Positions 53,122 through 61,878 of a stretch of 64,000 nucleotides of DNA are shown here, piece by piece. Origin of the DNA: Rhodanobacter denitrificans. Its GTDB lineage: Bacteria; Pseudomonadota; Gammaproteobacteria; Xanthomonadales; Rhodanobacteraceae. The notes below the pieces were generated by a model. It was not told where the DNA came from. It did not search any database and was given only the letters and a program-made list of their open reading frames with translations. Both the position numbers and the translations under genes were made by a program. Where the stretch lies: NCBI RefSeq assembly GCF_000230695.2, contig NC_020541.1, forward strand, positions 682,001 through 746,000, given 5' to 3'. Each line of letters starts with the position of its first letter. Position 1 is the stretch's first letter.

Positions 53122-54266
53122 AACGGTTGCTGCGCCTGCCGTCGGCCTATCTCGCGCTGCCGCTCCTGTTGGCCTGCGCGCTGACCCTGCTCACCTACGA
53201 TCTCCCGGTCGACTACCTGCAGGGCCTGCTGCTGCTGGCGGTGGTTGCCGCGGCGATCGGCTGGTTCGACGTGCAGGCGCGGATCAGGATTCCGCCGGCC
53301 TCGCGCTTTCGCGCGCGCAGCTACGCCGGCACCCGCGATGCGTTCGTGGCGCTGGCCTTCGCGGAGCTGGTCGCGGCTTTCTGCGTGCTCGACCTGGCGC
53401 TGTTCCCGATTCCGCTGTTCGGCAACCCGTCGTCCTACGCCGTGATGAAGGATGGGCACGAGCACGTCCGGCACGTGTCGGACATCTGCTGGGTGCTGCC
53501 GCCGATCGGGCTGTTGTGCGCCAGGAAGCGGTGGCTGCGCAACACGCTCATCGGCATCGGCTTCCTGTTTCCGATCCTGGTGATCGACCGCAACCGGGTG
53601 TTCGCCACGGTGTTCGCGTTCGCGCTGGTGGTCCTGCTGCGCCGGGACGAGGCCAGGCCGGTGCCGTGGAAGGCCGTCGGTTTGCTCGGCTTCGCCGGCG
53701 TCAGCGTGTTCTCGCTGCTCGGCATGCTGCGCTCCGGGCCGCTGGACTACCTCACCTTGCCGTTCAGCGCGATGTACCGCGCGGCGCCGGAAGGCATCAA
53801 GTGGCTGCTCCTCTACGCCACCGCCGGGCCGTACAACTTCAGCGCGATCCTGGCCAAGCACTACGGCAACGCCAGCTTCCTCATCCACCAGGTCGTGCCG
53901 CTGAGCGGCTCCGTGGCCACCGCGGGCACGGACATTCCGCTGGATGCGCCGACCATCAACGTGGGCACGGAGTTCTTCCCGTTCCTGATGGCGTTCGGCC
54001 CGGTCGGCGCGGTGGCCGCCGCCGTCGTGCTGTACGTGATGTTGCGCTGGAGCGTGTCGCGGCTGCGCGCCACGGTGTCGCTGTTTTCCCTGCTGATCTT
54101 CCTGCGGGTTTCCTACGTCTGCGTGATGGCGCCGTTCGCGCCGCAGGCCTACACGTGGACGAACGCCGGCTTCATCGGCCTGTGCCTGGTCATGCAGGTT
54201 GTCGCGGCCGGGCTGCCGAACCGGCGGACCCGCGCGCCGATCGTGTCTCCTTCCTCTCCCCAGTGA
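53118..54266 (+). CDS. wzy: O-antigen polymerase-like membrane protein (Wzy candidate)
   Basis: A 382-residue protein with about 10-11 hydrophobic helices and a periplasmic loop between about 215 and 280 rich in charged and aromatic residues (RAAPEGIKWLLLYATAGPYNFSAI). Low similarity but topology and location between a glycosyltransferase and the chain-length gene point to Wzy, which joins flipped repeat units. Confirmed only by position and topology. Confidence 0.72.
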   Translation: MKRLLRLPSAYLALPLLLACALTLLTYDLPVDYLQGLLLLAVVAAAIGWFDVQARIRIPPASRFRARSYAGTRDAFVALAFAELVAAFCVLDLALFPIPLFGNPSSYAVMKDGHEHVRHVSDICWVLPPIGLLCARKRWLRNTLIGIGFLFPILVIDRNRVFATVFAFALVVLLRRDEARPVPWKAVGLLGFAGVSVFSLLGMLRSGPLDYLTLPFSAMYRAAPEGIKWLLLYATAGPYNFSAILAKHYGNASFLIHQVVPLSGSVATAGTDIPLDAPTINVGTEFFPFLMAFGPVGAVAAAVVLYVMLRWSVSRLRATVSLFSLLIFLRVSYVCVMAPFAPQAYTWTNAGFIGLCLVMQVVAAGLPNRRTRAPIVSPSSPQ

Positions 54267-54276
54267 GTGCCCGACC

Positions 54277-55095
54277 ATGGAACAAGACGAAATCTACCTG
54301 ATCGACCTCTGGCGGATCTTCACCCGCGGCTGGATCTGGTTCGCGGGCGTGCTGATCCTGACCCTGGCCGGCACCTATGCCTTCGCGCACCTGGTGAAGC
54401 GCCAGTGGCAGGCGACCGCGTGGATCCAGATCGCCCAGGTCGGGCAGGTGCCGCCGGGCCAGGATCCGAAGGTCGAGCCGCTGTTGCGCGTGATCGAGCG
54501 GCTGGAGCTGGTGCCGTTCGAGAACGAGATCCTGGAAGGCGCCGGCCATGCGCGCGATTCGTCCGTGGCAAGGCTTTATCGCAAGAGCCTGAAGCTGGAG
54601 CCGATGCCCTATGCCGGCCCGCTGGTCCGCCTGACAGTGCGGGCCTATTCCCGCGAGCAGGCGGCCGAACTGGCCACGGCGACGGTGGCCCGGTTGGCCG
54701 CGGTCCACCGGCGCCAGGAAGAAGCGCCGCTGCAGGCGGCGCGCGCGCGACTCGCCCGCATCGAGGCCGACCTGCAGGTCGCCGAGGGCGACCTGGCCCG
54801 CTATCAACGGGCGGCCGCACCGGGCAGCAGGGATGCGCAGGGTGCGCTGCTGGCCAGCCTGCTGCTGGCGAACAAGAACGAGGAGATCCGCGGCTTGCGG
54901 CAGGCGCGGATGGATCTCATGGAACGTCTCGGCCCGAGCTACACCTATGCGACGTCGATGATGTGGCCGGTCTACGTGCCCGACAAGCAGGCCTTCCCGA
55001 ATCCCGAACTGACCTGGGGCATCGGCCTGCTGCTGGGCTTGCTGCTGGGCGCATGCGCGGCCGTGGCGAGGGCCGGTCGACGGCAGGGGGCCTGA
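54277..55095 (+). CDS. wzz: Chain-length determinant protein (Wzz-like)
   Basis: A 272-residue protein with an N-terminal helix (about 17-38), a coiled-coil-rich periplasmic part (about 140-225) and a C-terminal helix (about 246-265) after a Pro-rich VPDKQAFPNPELTWG, the Wzz plan. It sets polymer length with Wzy. It begins 10 bp after wzy. Confidence 0.85.
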   Translation: MEQDEIYLIDLWRIFTRGWIWFAGVLILTLAGTYAFAHLVKRQWQATAWIQIAQVGQVPPGQDPKVEPLLRVIERLELVPFENEILEGAGHARDSSVARLYRKSLKLEPMPYAGPLVRLTVRAYSREQAAELATATVARLAAVHRRQEEAPLQAARARLARIEADLQVAEGDLARYQRAAAPGSRDAQGALLASLLLANKNEEIRGLRQARMDLMERLGPSYTYATSMMWPVYVPDKQAFPNPELTWGIGLLLGLLLGACAAVARAGRRQGA

Positions 55096-55115
55096 ACCCG
55101 GCGATGCATGCGCGG

Positions 55116-55201
55116 CCGGCGCCGTTCAACCAAACCGGCGCCGGCGCGCACTCACGGAGCGAATCCATGAAGTGCCGGGGCCGACCCGTGACGGGGTCGG
55201 C
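55116..55201 (+). terminator. Two hairpins after wzz
   Basis: CCGGCGCCG (55116-55124) pairs with CGGCGCCGG (55136-55144); GCCGACCC (55180-55187) pairs with GGGTCGGC (55194-55201). No T-run follows either. They fill the largest gap in the polysaccharide cluster (158 bp) and may end the fdtA-wzz transcript before the methyltransferase gene. Confidence 0.45.
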
Positions 55202-55253
55202 GCTATCGCGGTGAAGGGAAGTCTGCCTCACGGTGGGACGGAGTTCGTTCGAT

Positions 55254-56138
55254 ATGCGTGGACTGCACAAGCTGCGCCCCGGGCACCGCGCCGTGCCCGC
55301 CGGAAGCGCCCGCCAGCACCCGCGGCACTCGCCGCCGGACGAGGCACAGCTGCTCGACACGCAGCGCGCGTTCGACAGCGTCGCCGCCGACTACGACGGA
55401 CCCCGCGGCAACAACGAGCTGATCCAGCGCATGCGACTGATCCTGTGGGATACCGTGCACAGCGTCGTGCCGCCTGGCGCGCGCCTGCTGGACCTGGGCT
55501 GCGGCACCGGCATCGACGCGCTGGAGTTTGCGCGGCGCGGCTTCCATGTCGTCGCCACCGACTGGTCGCCGCTGATGGTCGAACGCACGCGGGCGCGGGC
55601 GGCGGCCGCGGCCATGCAGTCGCGCGTGACGGTCGCGCACCTCGGCATCCAGCAACTGGCCCGGCTCGACGACGAGTTTGACGGCATCTATTCGAACTTC
55701 GGTCCGCTGAACTGCGTGCCGGACCTCGGCGCCGTCGCCACCGAATGCGCGCGCCTGCTGCGCCCCGGCGGCAGCCTGGTGTTCTCGGTGATGGGCCGGA
55801 TCTGTCCGTGGGAGCTGGGGCACTACGCCCTGCGCGGCCGCTTCAAGCGCGCCGGCGTGCGCGCCGCGCGTGGCGCGACGGCGGTGGGCATGAACCGCCA
55901 CACGATCTGGACCTGCTACTACCTGCCGCGCGAGTTCTACCGTGCCTTCAGCGGGCAGTTCTCGCTGCAGGGCTATCGCGCGCTGGGCCTGTTCCTGCCG
56001 CCGCCCTACCTGGTGGACTACTACCGCCGCCGGCGCCGCTGGTGCGAGCGCCTCGGCCGGCTCGACGATCGCCTGGGCGCGCTGCCGCTGCTGCGCGACA
56101 TGGGCGACCATTTCCTGATCGTGCTGCGACGGCGCTGA
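55254..56138 (+). CDS. Class I SAM-dependent methyltransferase
   Basis: A 294-residue enzyme. The AdoMet motif is LLDLGCGTGIDALEFARRGF (about 79-98), then TDWSPLMVERTRARA and an FGPLNCVPDL segment replacing motif IV. The C-terminal ~100 residues are arginine- and aromatic-rich (FLPPPYLVDYYRRRRRWCERL). The ATG at 55254 has GGAG upstream; GTG at 55233 is possible. It starts a second sub-operon with an amidohydrolase 4 bp downstream. Substrate unknown. Confidence 0.85.
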   Translation: MRGLHKLRPGHRAVPAGSARQHPRHSPPDEAQLLDTQRAFDSVAADYDGPRGNNELIQRMRLILWDTVHSVVPPGARLLDLGCGTGIDALEFARRGFHVVATDWSPLMVERTRARAAAAAMQSRVTVAHLGIQQLARLDDEFDGIYSNFGPLNCVPDLGAVATECARLLRPGGSLVFSVMGRICPWELGHYALRGRFKRAGVRAARGATAVGMNRHTIWTCYYLPREFYRAFSGQFSLQGYRALGLFLPPPYLVDYYRRRRRWCERLGRLDDRLGALPLLRDMGDHFLIVLRRR

Positions 56139-56142
56139 GTCG

Positions 56143-57369
56143 ATGGACGTCCTGCAGGCCGCGATGGATGTCAGCTTGTGCCGGGCCGTCTCGGTCACGC
56201 CCGCGGGCCGCTCGCGCATGCCGCTGCCGATCCGGGGCGGGCGGATCGGCGCGTCGCTGGCGGCGCGGGCATACCGGCTCGACCTGCACGACCATCTGCT
56301 CTTCCCCGGCCTGATCAACGCGCACGAGCATCTGCACGTCAACACGGTGCCGCCGCTGCCAGCCCGCGCGCCATTCCCGAACAGCTACGCCTGGATCGCC
56401 GCGTTCCGGGCGCACTTCGAGGAGCCGGCGGTGATCGCCGCGCTGCGGGTGCCGAAGGCGCTGCGGCTGCGCCACGGGGCACTGAAGAACCTGCTTGCCG
56501 GCACCACCTGCGTGGCGCATCACGACCCCTGGCACCCGGCGCTCGACGAGCCGGATTTCCCGGTCGCCGTGCTGCGCGACTACGGCTGGAGCTATGCGCT
56601 GGGCTGGCCCGATTACGGCCCGCCGGCGCAGTCGAGCTTCGCCGCCACGCCTGTCGACCGGCCCTGGCTGATCCATCTGGCCGAAGGCACCGACGCGATC
56701 GCGCAGGCGGAACTGGCCCGGCTCGACGAGATGGGTTGCCTGGCGGCGAACAGCGTGCTGATCCACGGTGTCGGCCTGCGCGAGCACGACGTCGACCGGG
56801 TGATCGAGCGCGGCGCGGCGGTGGTCTGGTGTCCGACCAGCAACCGCAACCTGCTCGGGCGCTCGCTGGACCCGCGGCGCCTGTGCGCGGCCGGCCGGCT
56901 CGCGCTGGGCAGCGACTCGCGGCTCAGCGGTGCGCGCGACCTGCTCGACGAAATGCGCGGCATCGTCGCCCGCGGCGAGCTGGGCGCCGGGCCGTTGCTG
57001 GACCTGGTCACCAGCCAGGCCGCGCGCATTCTGCGGCTGCCCTCCGGCGGCAGCCTGGCGCCGGGCGCGCTGGCGGACCTGGTGATCGTCGAGGACCGCG
57101 GCGGCGACGAGCGCTGCGGCCTGGTCGGCATCGAGCGCAGCCGGATCCGGGCGGTGGTGCGCCACGGCGTGCCGCGCATCGCCGATCCGGATTTCGCCGA
57201 ATGGTTCGACGTCGCCGGCATGGACGCGGTGCCGGTGACGCTGGACGGCAGACCGAAACTGCTGGCCAGGCCGCTGGCCGACCCCGCGCTGGTGGCGCTC
57301 GAACCGGGGCTCGAACTGGCCGCCGCGCACCGCGCGCACGACCTCGCCATGGAGGCCGGCCAGTCGTGA
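56143..57369 (+). CDS. Metal-dependent amidohydrolase (deaminase/chlorohydrolase type)
   Basis: A 408-residue enzyme of the amidohydrolase superfamily. Metal ligands: H61 and H63 in INAHEHLH, then WLIHLAEG and VLIHGVG histidines, and the Asp in LGSDSRLSG. The CPTSNRNLLG motif is shared with cytosine/adenosine deaminase-like enzymes. It could hydrolyse or deaminate a small molecule attached to the glycan or its precursor. Tightly packed between two methyltransferase genes (4-bp gap before, 4-nt overlap after). Confidence 0.85.
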   Translation: MDVLQAAMDVSLCRAVSVTPAGRSRMPLPIRGGRIGASLAARAYRLDLHDHLLFPGLINAHEHLHVNTVPPLPARAPFPNSYAWIAAFRAHFEEPAVIAALRVPKALRLRHGALKNLLAGTTCVAHHDPWHPALDEPDFPVAVLRDYGWSYALGWPDYGPPAQSSFAATPVDRPWLIHLAEGTDAIAQAELARLDEMGCLAANSVLIHGVGLREHDVDRVIERGAAVVWCPTSNRNLLGRSLDPRRLCAAGRLALGSDSRLSGARDLLDEMRGIVARGELGAGPLLDLVTSQAARILRLPSGGSLAPGALADLVIVEDRGGDERCGLVGIERSRIRAVVRHGVPRIADPDFAEWFDVAGMDAVPVTLDGRPKLLARPLADPALVALEPGLELAAAHRAHDLAMEAGQS

Positions 57370-58067
57370 CGACGCGTCCGCCGATGCTGCTGCCGGCCGA
57401 GGCGTATGCCTTGTGGGCAGCCAGTTACCCCGCGCATGCGCACAACCCGGTGATGCAGGCGGAGGAGCGCGCCATGCTCGGGCTGATGCCGGCCACGCTG
57501 CATGGGCAGGCCGTGCTCGATGTCGGTTGCGGCAGCGGACGCTACATGCTGCATGCGCTGCGCCGTGGTGCGGCGCGCGTGATCGGCGTGGATCTGTCGT
57601 CGCCGATGCTCGCGCGCGCCGGCGTCGAGCTGGCCGCCTGGCAGGCCGCCGCGGACATCGACCTGGTGCAGGGCAGCCTCGAAGCGCTGCCGGTGCCGGA
57701 TGCGCGGGCGAGCCTGACCGTGTGCGGCCTGGTCGTCGGCCATCTCGACGACCTGCAGCACGCGCTGGCCGAGCTGTGCCGGGTGACCCGGCCCGGCGGC
57801 ACGCTGCTGTGCAGCGACGTGCATCCGATCGGAGATGCGCTGGGCTGGCTGCGCGACTTCAAGTCGGACGGCCGGCACTACGCCGTGCGGCACACGCGGC
57901 ACCTGTACGGCCACTGGCACGCGGCCTGCGCCGCGCTCGGACTGCGCATCGAGCAGGTGCTGGAGCCGATGCTCGACCCGGCCGACATTCCCGCCGGTGC
58001 GCGTTTCGACCGCGCCGCGCTGGCGGTTCCCGTGGCGCTGGTGTTCCGGCTGCGGCGCGAGCCGTGA
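57366..58067 (+). CDS. Class I SAM-dependent methyltransferase (UbiE-like)
   Basis: A 233-residue enzyme: VLDVGCGSGRYMLHALRRGAARVIGVDLS (motif I and acidic loop, about 49-77), SLEALPVPDARASL and LCRVTRPGGTLLCSDVHP. Start GTG at 57366 overlaps the amidohydrolase TGA. The N-terminal YALWAASYPAHAHNPVMQAEE is typical of UbiE/BioC-like enzymes. Substrate unknown; radical SAM gene 25 bp downstream. Confidence 0.87.
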   Translation: MTTRPPMLLPAEAYALWAASYPAHAHNPVMQAEERAMLGLMPATLHGQAVLDVGCGSGRYMLHALRRGAARVIGVDLSSPMLARAGVELAAWQAAADIDLVQGSLEALPVPDARASLTVCGLVVGHLDDLQHALAELCRVTRPGGTLLCSDVHPIGDALGWLRDFKSDGRHYAVRHTRHLYGHWHAACAALGLRIEQVLEPMLDPADIPAGARFDRAALAVPVALVFRLRREP

Positions 58068-58092
58068 TCCCCTCGTCCTGCAGGCCCTTGCC

Positions 58093-59610
58093 ATGACCGA
58101 TGCGGCACGCACGCTGTTGATCAACCCGACCATCACCTCGCGGCGCAGCGCGCGCTTCCCGTTGTCCCTGCTGCACCTGGCGGCCGCGCTGGAGCGCAGC
58201 GGCAACGACAGCCGGATCATCGACGGCAACGTCGACCGCGATTTCGTCAACGACGCCCTGCGCGCGCTGGAGGAGGGCGCCTTCGATGCGGTCGGCGTCA
58301 GCGTCATGGGCGGTCCGCAGCTGGCGCCGGCGATCGCCGTCTCCAGCGTGATCCGCGCACGCTTTCCAGCGGTGCCGATCGTCTGGGGCGGCTATTTCCC
58401 CACGCTCAACCCGGACGCGGCGCTGGCCGCGCCCTACGTCGACTACGCGGTGCGCGGGCAGGCCGGGGAGACCCTGCCGGAGCTGATCGCCGCGCTGGGC
58501 GGCAGGGCCGAGGCGAAGCTGGCGGCCATCGGCGGGCTGTCGTGGAAGCAGGGCGGCGCGGTCGTGCACAACCCGAACCGCCGTTTCACCCTGGCCGACC
58601 ACGGCCGGGTGCTGCCCTACGACAAGCTCGGCGACCCGCGGCGCTACCTGGCGCGCACCTATCTCGGCCGCCGCACCGTGGCGCACCAGGCGTCGGTCGG
58701 CTGCCGCTTCCGCTGCACCTTCTGCGGCGTGGCCGCGATGTTCGGCGGCACCACCGTGCTGCCGGCGGCGCAGCAGCTCGAACGCGATCTGGGCTACCTC
58801 AAGCACACGCTGGGCGCGGACTCGGTGCAGTACTTCGACAACAATTTCTTCGATCGCGAGCGGGACATGCTGCCGCTGCTCGAAGTGATGGCCCGGTTCG
58901 AGATGCCGTGGTGGTGCTTTGCCCGCGCCGACGCCCTGCTCAACCTGTCGGAACAGGCGTGGAAGCTGGTGCGCAAGAGCCGGCTGCGGATGGCGTACAT
59001 CGGCGCGGAGTCGCCCAACGGGCAGATGCTCAAGGAGATCCGCAAGGGCACGCGGCCGGACCAGACCATGGCGGTGGTGGAGTTGTGCCGCCGCCACGGC
59101 GTGATCCCCGAGCTGTCCTTCATGGTCGCGCCGCCGGAGAACACGGCCGAGGAGACCGAGCACACCTTCGAGTTCATCCGCGCGCTGAAGCGGGTCAATC
59201 CGCAGTCGGAGGTCGTCATCTACGTCTACACGCCGCTGCCGGAAAACAGCCGGCACGAGCAGGACCGCGCGCGGCGTCCGGCGAAACCGCTGTTCGGTCT
59301 CGACGGCGAACCGGTGGCGTTTCCGACCACGCCGGAGGAGTGGGCGCAGCCGCGCTGGGTCGACTACACCTGCCATGCCGACGCGCCCTGGCTCGACGAC
59401 CGGCTGCGCCGGCGCATCCGGGATTTCGTCACCGTGCTGCGCTGCCGCTTTCCCACCGTGCAGGACCTGCGCTCGCCGCCGTGGGCCAAGCGCAGCCTGA
59501 GCGCGATGGCGCTCTGGCGCTACCGCTACGGCAGGTACGACCGGCCGTGGGAACTGGAGCTGGCCAACCGGCTGGTGCGCCTGCGCATGCCGCAGGTCTC
59601 GGGCCTCTAG
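58093..59610 (+). CDS. B12-binding-type radical SAM protein
   Basis: A 505-residue protein. The N-terminal ~140 residues form a B12-binding-like fold (LLINPTITSRRSARFPLSLLHLAAALE, VGVSVMGG, VWGGYFPT); the radical SAM cluster motif is C204-x3-C208-x2-C211 (VGCRFRCTFCGVAA). Later motifs YFDNNFF, GAESPNGQMLKEIRKG and ELSFMVAPPENT follow the family. No clear cobalamin DxHxxG is seen. Such enzymes methylate or rearrange unreactive carbons. Substrate unknown. Confidence 0.85.
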   Translation: MTDAARTLLINPTITSRRSARFPLSLLHLAAALERSGNDSRIIDGNVDRDFVNDALRALEEGAFDAVGVSVMGGPQLAPAIAVSSVIRARFPAVPIVWGGYFPTLNPDAALAAPYVDYAVRGQAGETLPELIAALGGRAEAKLAAIGGLSWKQGGAVVHNPNRRFTLADHGRVLPYDKLGDPRRYLARTYLGRRTVAHQASVGCRFRCTFCGVAAMFGGTTVLPAAQQLERDLGYLKHTLGADSVQYFDNNFFDRERDMLPLLEVMARFEMPWWCFARADALLNLSEQAWKLVRKSRLRMAYIGAESPNGQMLKEIRKGTRPDQTMAVVELCRRHGVIPELSFMVAPPENTAEETEHTFEFIRALKRVNPQSEVVIYVYTPLPENSRHEQDRARRPAKPLFGLDGEPVAFPTTPEEWAQPRWVDYTCHADAPWLDDRLRRRIRDFVTVLRCRFPTVQDLRSPPWAKRSLSAMALWRYRYGRYDRPWELELANRLVRLRMPQVSGL

Positions 59611-59614
59611 CCGG

Positions 59615-60751
59615 GTGCGCGCCGTGCACGTCGCGCAGCTCAATTTCCTGCCCGCGCCGGCGGGACTGGCGCCAGCCGAGGTGCTGGAACGCTGGCACTC
59701 GCTGGTGGACATCGCCGAGGCGGCCGCCAGCGCCGGCACCCGCGTGTCGGTGATCCAGGCGGCGGCACGCGAGGAGCGGATCACGCGTGGCGGCATCGAC
59801 TATCGCTTCGTCGACATCCGCGGGCTGGCGACGGCGGCCGACCGGAGCCGCCGTTTTGCCGGCGTGCTCGCCGAGATCCGCGCCGACGTGCTGCACGGGC
59901 ACAGTCTCGGTTTTGCCGAGGACGCTTTCGCCATCGCGCAGTGCCTGCCGCGGCTGCCGATCATCCTGCAGGACCACGCCGATCGGCCGCCGCGCCGGTG
60001 GCGGCGGCCGCCGTGGCGGCGCTGGTATGCGGCACTGGCCGGCGTCGCCTTCACCGCACCCGAACTGGCGCGGCCGTTCACCCGGGCCGGACTGTTCGCG
60101 CCGCACACGCGGCGGTTTGCGATTCCCGAATCCAGCAGCCGCTTCAGTGTCGGCCATCGTGCCGACGCCCGCGCCGGAACCGGCCTGCATGGCGATCCCT
60201 GCGTGCTGTGGGTGGGGCATCTGAATGCCGGCAAGGACCCGTTGAGCGTGCTCGACGGCGTCAGCCTGGCGGCGCGGCGGCTGCCTGGCCTGCAGTTGTG
60301 GTGCGCCTTCGGCAGCGCGCCGCTGCTCGGCGCGGTGCGGGCGCGCATCGCGTGCGACCCGCAGCTTGCCGGGCGCGTGCACTTGCTGGGCACGGTGGCG
60401 CACGCGCGGGTCGAGCTGCTGATGCGCGCGGCCGACCTGTTCGTCTCGGGCAGCCGCGCCGAAAGCTGCGGCTACGCCGCGCTCGAGGCGCTGGCTTGCG
60501 GCGTCACTCCGGTGCTCACGGATATTCCCTCCTTCCGCGCGCTGATCGGCGACCGCGGCATCGGTCGCCTGTGGGCTTGCGGCGAGGCGACGCAGCTGGC
60601 CGAGGCGCTGGTCGCTGCCGCTGCCGGCCGGCCGCCGGCGGCACAGGTGCGCGCCCATTTCGACGCCGCGCTGTCGTTCGCCGCGGTGGGCCGGCAATGG
60701 GCCGATGCCTACGTGCAGGTGTGCGACGAGCGGTGCCGGAGGGCGTCGTGA
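59615..60751 (+). CDS. Family 4-type glycosyltransferase
   Basis: A 378-residue GT-B enzyme. The donor-binding half has VLWVGHLNAGKDPLSVLDGVSLA, HLLGTVAHARVELLMRAADLFVSGSRAESCGYAALEALACGVTPV; the E-x7-E motif is in this last segment. Start GTG at 59615, 4 bp after the radical SAM gene. The stop overlaps the next GT start. Confidence 0.88.
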   Translation: MRAVHVAQLNFLPAPAGLAPAEVLERWHSLVDIAEAAASAGTRVSVIQAAAREERITRGGIDYRFVDIRGLATAADRSRRFAGVLAEIRADVLHGHSLGFAEDAFAIAQCLPRLPIILQDHADRPPRRWRRPPWRRWYAALAGVAFTAPELARPFTRAGLFAPHTRRFAIPESSSRFSVGHRADARAGTGLHGDPCVLWVGHLNAGKDPLSVLDGVSLAARRLPGLQLWCAFGSAPLLGAVRARIACDPQLAGRVHLLGTVAHARVELLMRAADLFVSGSRAESCGYAALEALACGVTPVLTDIPSFRALIGDRGIGRLWACGEATQLAEALVAAAAGRPPAAQVRAHFDAALSFAAVGRQWADAYVQVCDERCRRAS

Positions 60752-61878
60752 AACTCGCGCTGGTGGTGCCGGGCGGGGTGGATCGCAGTGGCGAGTACCG
60801 GGTGATCCCGGCCTTGCTGGCGCTGATCGAACGACTGGCGCGCAGCCACGAGGTGCATGTCTTCGCGCTGCAGCAGGAAGCGGCGGCGGGCCGCTGGGAG
60901 CTCGCCGGCGCGAGCATCCACAACATCGGCGACGGCTGGACCCGGCTGCGCGCGATCGCGGCGATCCGCGCCGAGCATCGCCGCGCGCCGTTCGATCGGA
61001 TCCAGGCGATCTTCTCCGGCTCGTGCGGCCTGGTGGCCGTGGCCGCGGCCAGGCTGCTGCGGCGGCCGAGCCTGGTGCATGTCGCCGGCGGCGAGCTGGT
61101 CGCGCTGCGCGCGATCGGCTACGGCGGGCGGCTGCGATGGAAGGGGCGGCTGCGCGAGGCATGCGTGCTGCGTGCCGCCGATGTCGTCACGGCGGCCAGC
61201 GCACCGGTCATCGAGGCGCTGCGCGCACTCGGCGTGGTGGCCCGGCGCGTGCCGCTCGGCGTCGACCTGCAGGCCTGGCCGCCGCTCGCGCCGCGCGTGC
61301 GCCGCACCGGCCCGGCGCGGCTGATCCACGTGGCCAGCCTCAACCGGGTGAAGGATCAGCCGACCCTGCTGCGCGCGCTGGCCGTGCTTCGCGACGGCGG
61401 GCTGGCCTTCCGCATGGATGTGGTCGGCGTGGACACCTTGCAGGGCGAGGTGCAGCGGCTGGCCGGCCGGCTGGGGCTGGCGCACTGCGTCCGCTTCCTC
61501 GGGTTCCGGACGCAACGCGAATTGCGCCCGTTGATGGAAGCGGCCGACCTGCTGGTGATGTCCTCGCTGCACGAGGCCGGTCCGCTGGTGTTGCTGGAGG
61601 CGGCGGTGGCCGGCGTGCCGACGGTCGGCACGGCGGTCGGGCATCTGGTGGAATGGGCGCCTGCGGCGGCACGTGCGGTGCCCGTCGGCGACTGGGCGGC
61701 GCTGGCCGAGGCGATCGGGCAGCTGCTTGCCGACGAAGCGCTGCGCCTGCGACTGGCCGCGGCTGCGCAGCGCCGGGCGCTGCCGGAGGACGCCGACTGC
61801 ACGGCGCGGTTGTTCGAAGCGCTGTATCGGCACTCGCCCGCCGACGCGCAGGGTCAGGCCGGTTTGCGGGCCACGTAA
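60748..61878 (+). CDS. Family 4-type glycosyltransferase
   Basis: A 376-residue GT-B enzyme: LVVPGGVDRSGEYRVIPALLALIERLA at the N-terminus, LIHVASLNRVKDQPTLLRALAVL, and VRFLGFRTQRELRPLMEAADLLVMSSLHEAGPLVLLEAAVAGVPTVGT with the E-x7-E motif. Start GTG at 60748 overlaps the previous TGA. Its 3' end overlaps the convergent methyltransferase gene by 25 nt. Confidence 0.9.
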   Translation: MKLALVVPGGVDRSGEYRVIPALLALIERLARSHEVHVFALQQEAAAGRWELAGASIHNIGDGWTRLRAIAAIRAEHRRAPFDRIQAIFSGSCGLVAVAAARLLRRPSLVHVAGGELVALRAIGYGGRLRWKGRLREACVLRAADVVTAASAPVIEALRALGVVARRVPLGVDLQAWPPLAPRVRRTGPARLIHVASLNRVKDQPTLLRALAVLRDGGLAFRMDVVGVDTLQGEVQRLAGRLGLAHCVRFLGFRTQRELRPLMEAADLLVMSSLHEAGPLVLLEAAVAGVPTVGTAVGHLVEWAPAAARAVPVGDWAALAEAIGQLLADEALRLRLAAAAQRRALPEDADCTARLFEALYRHSPADAQGQAGLRAT

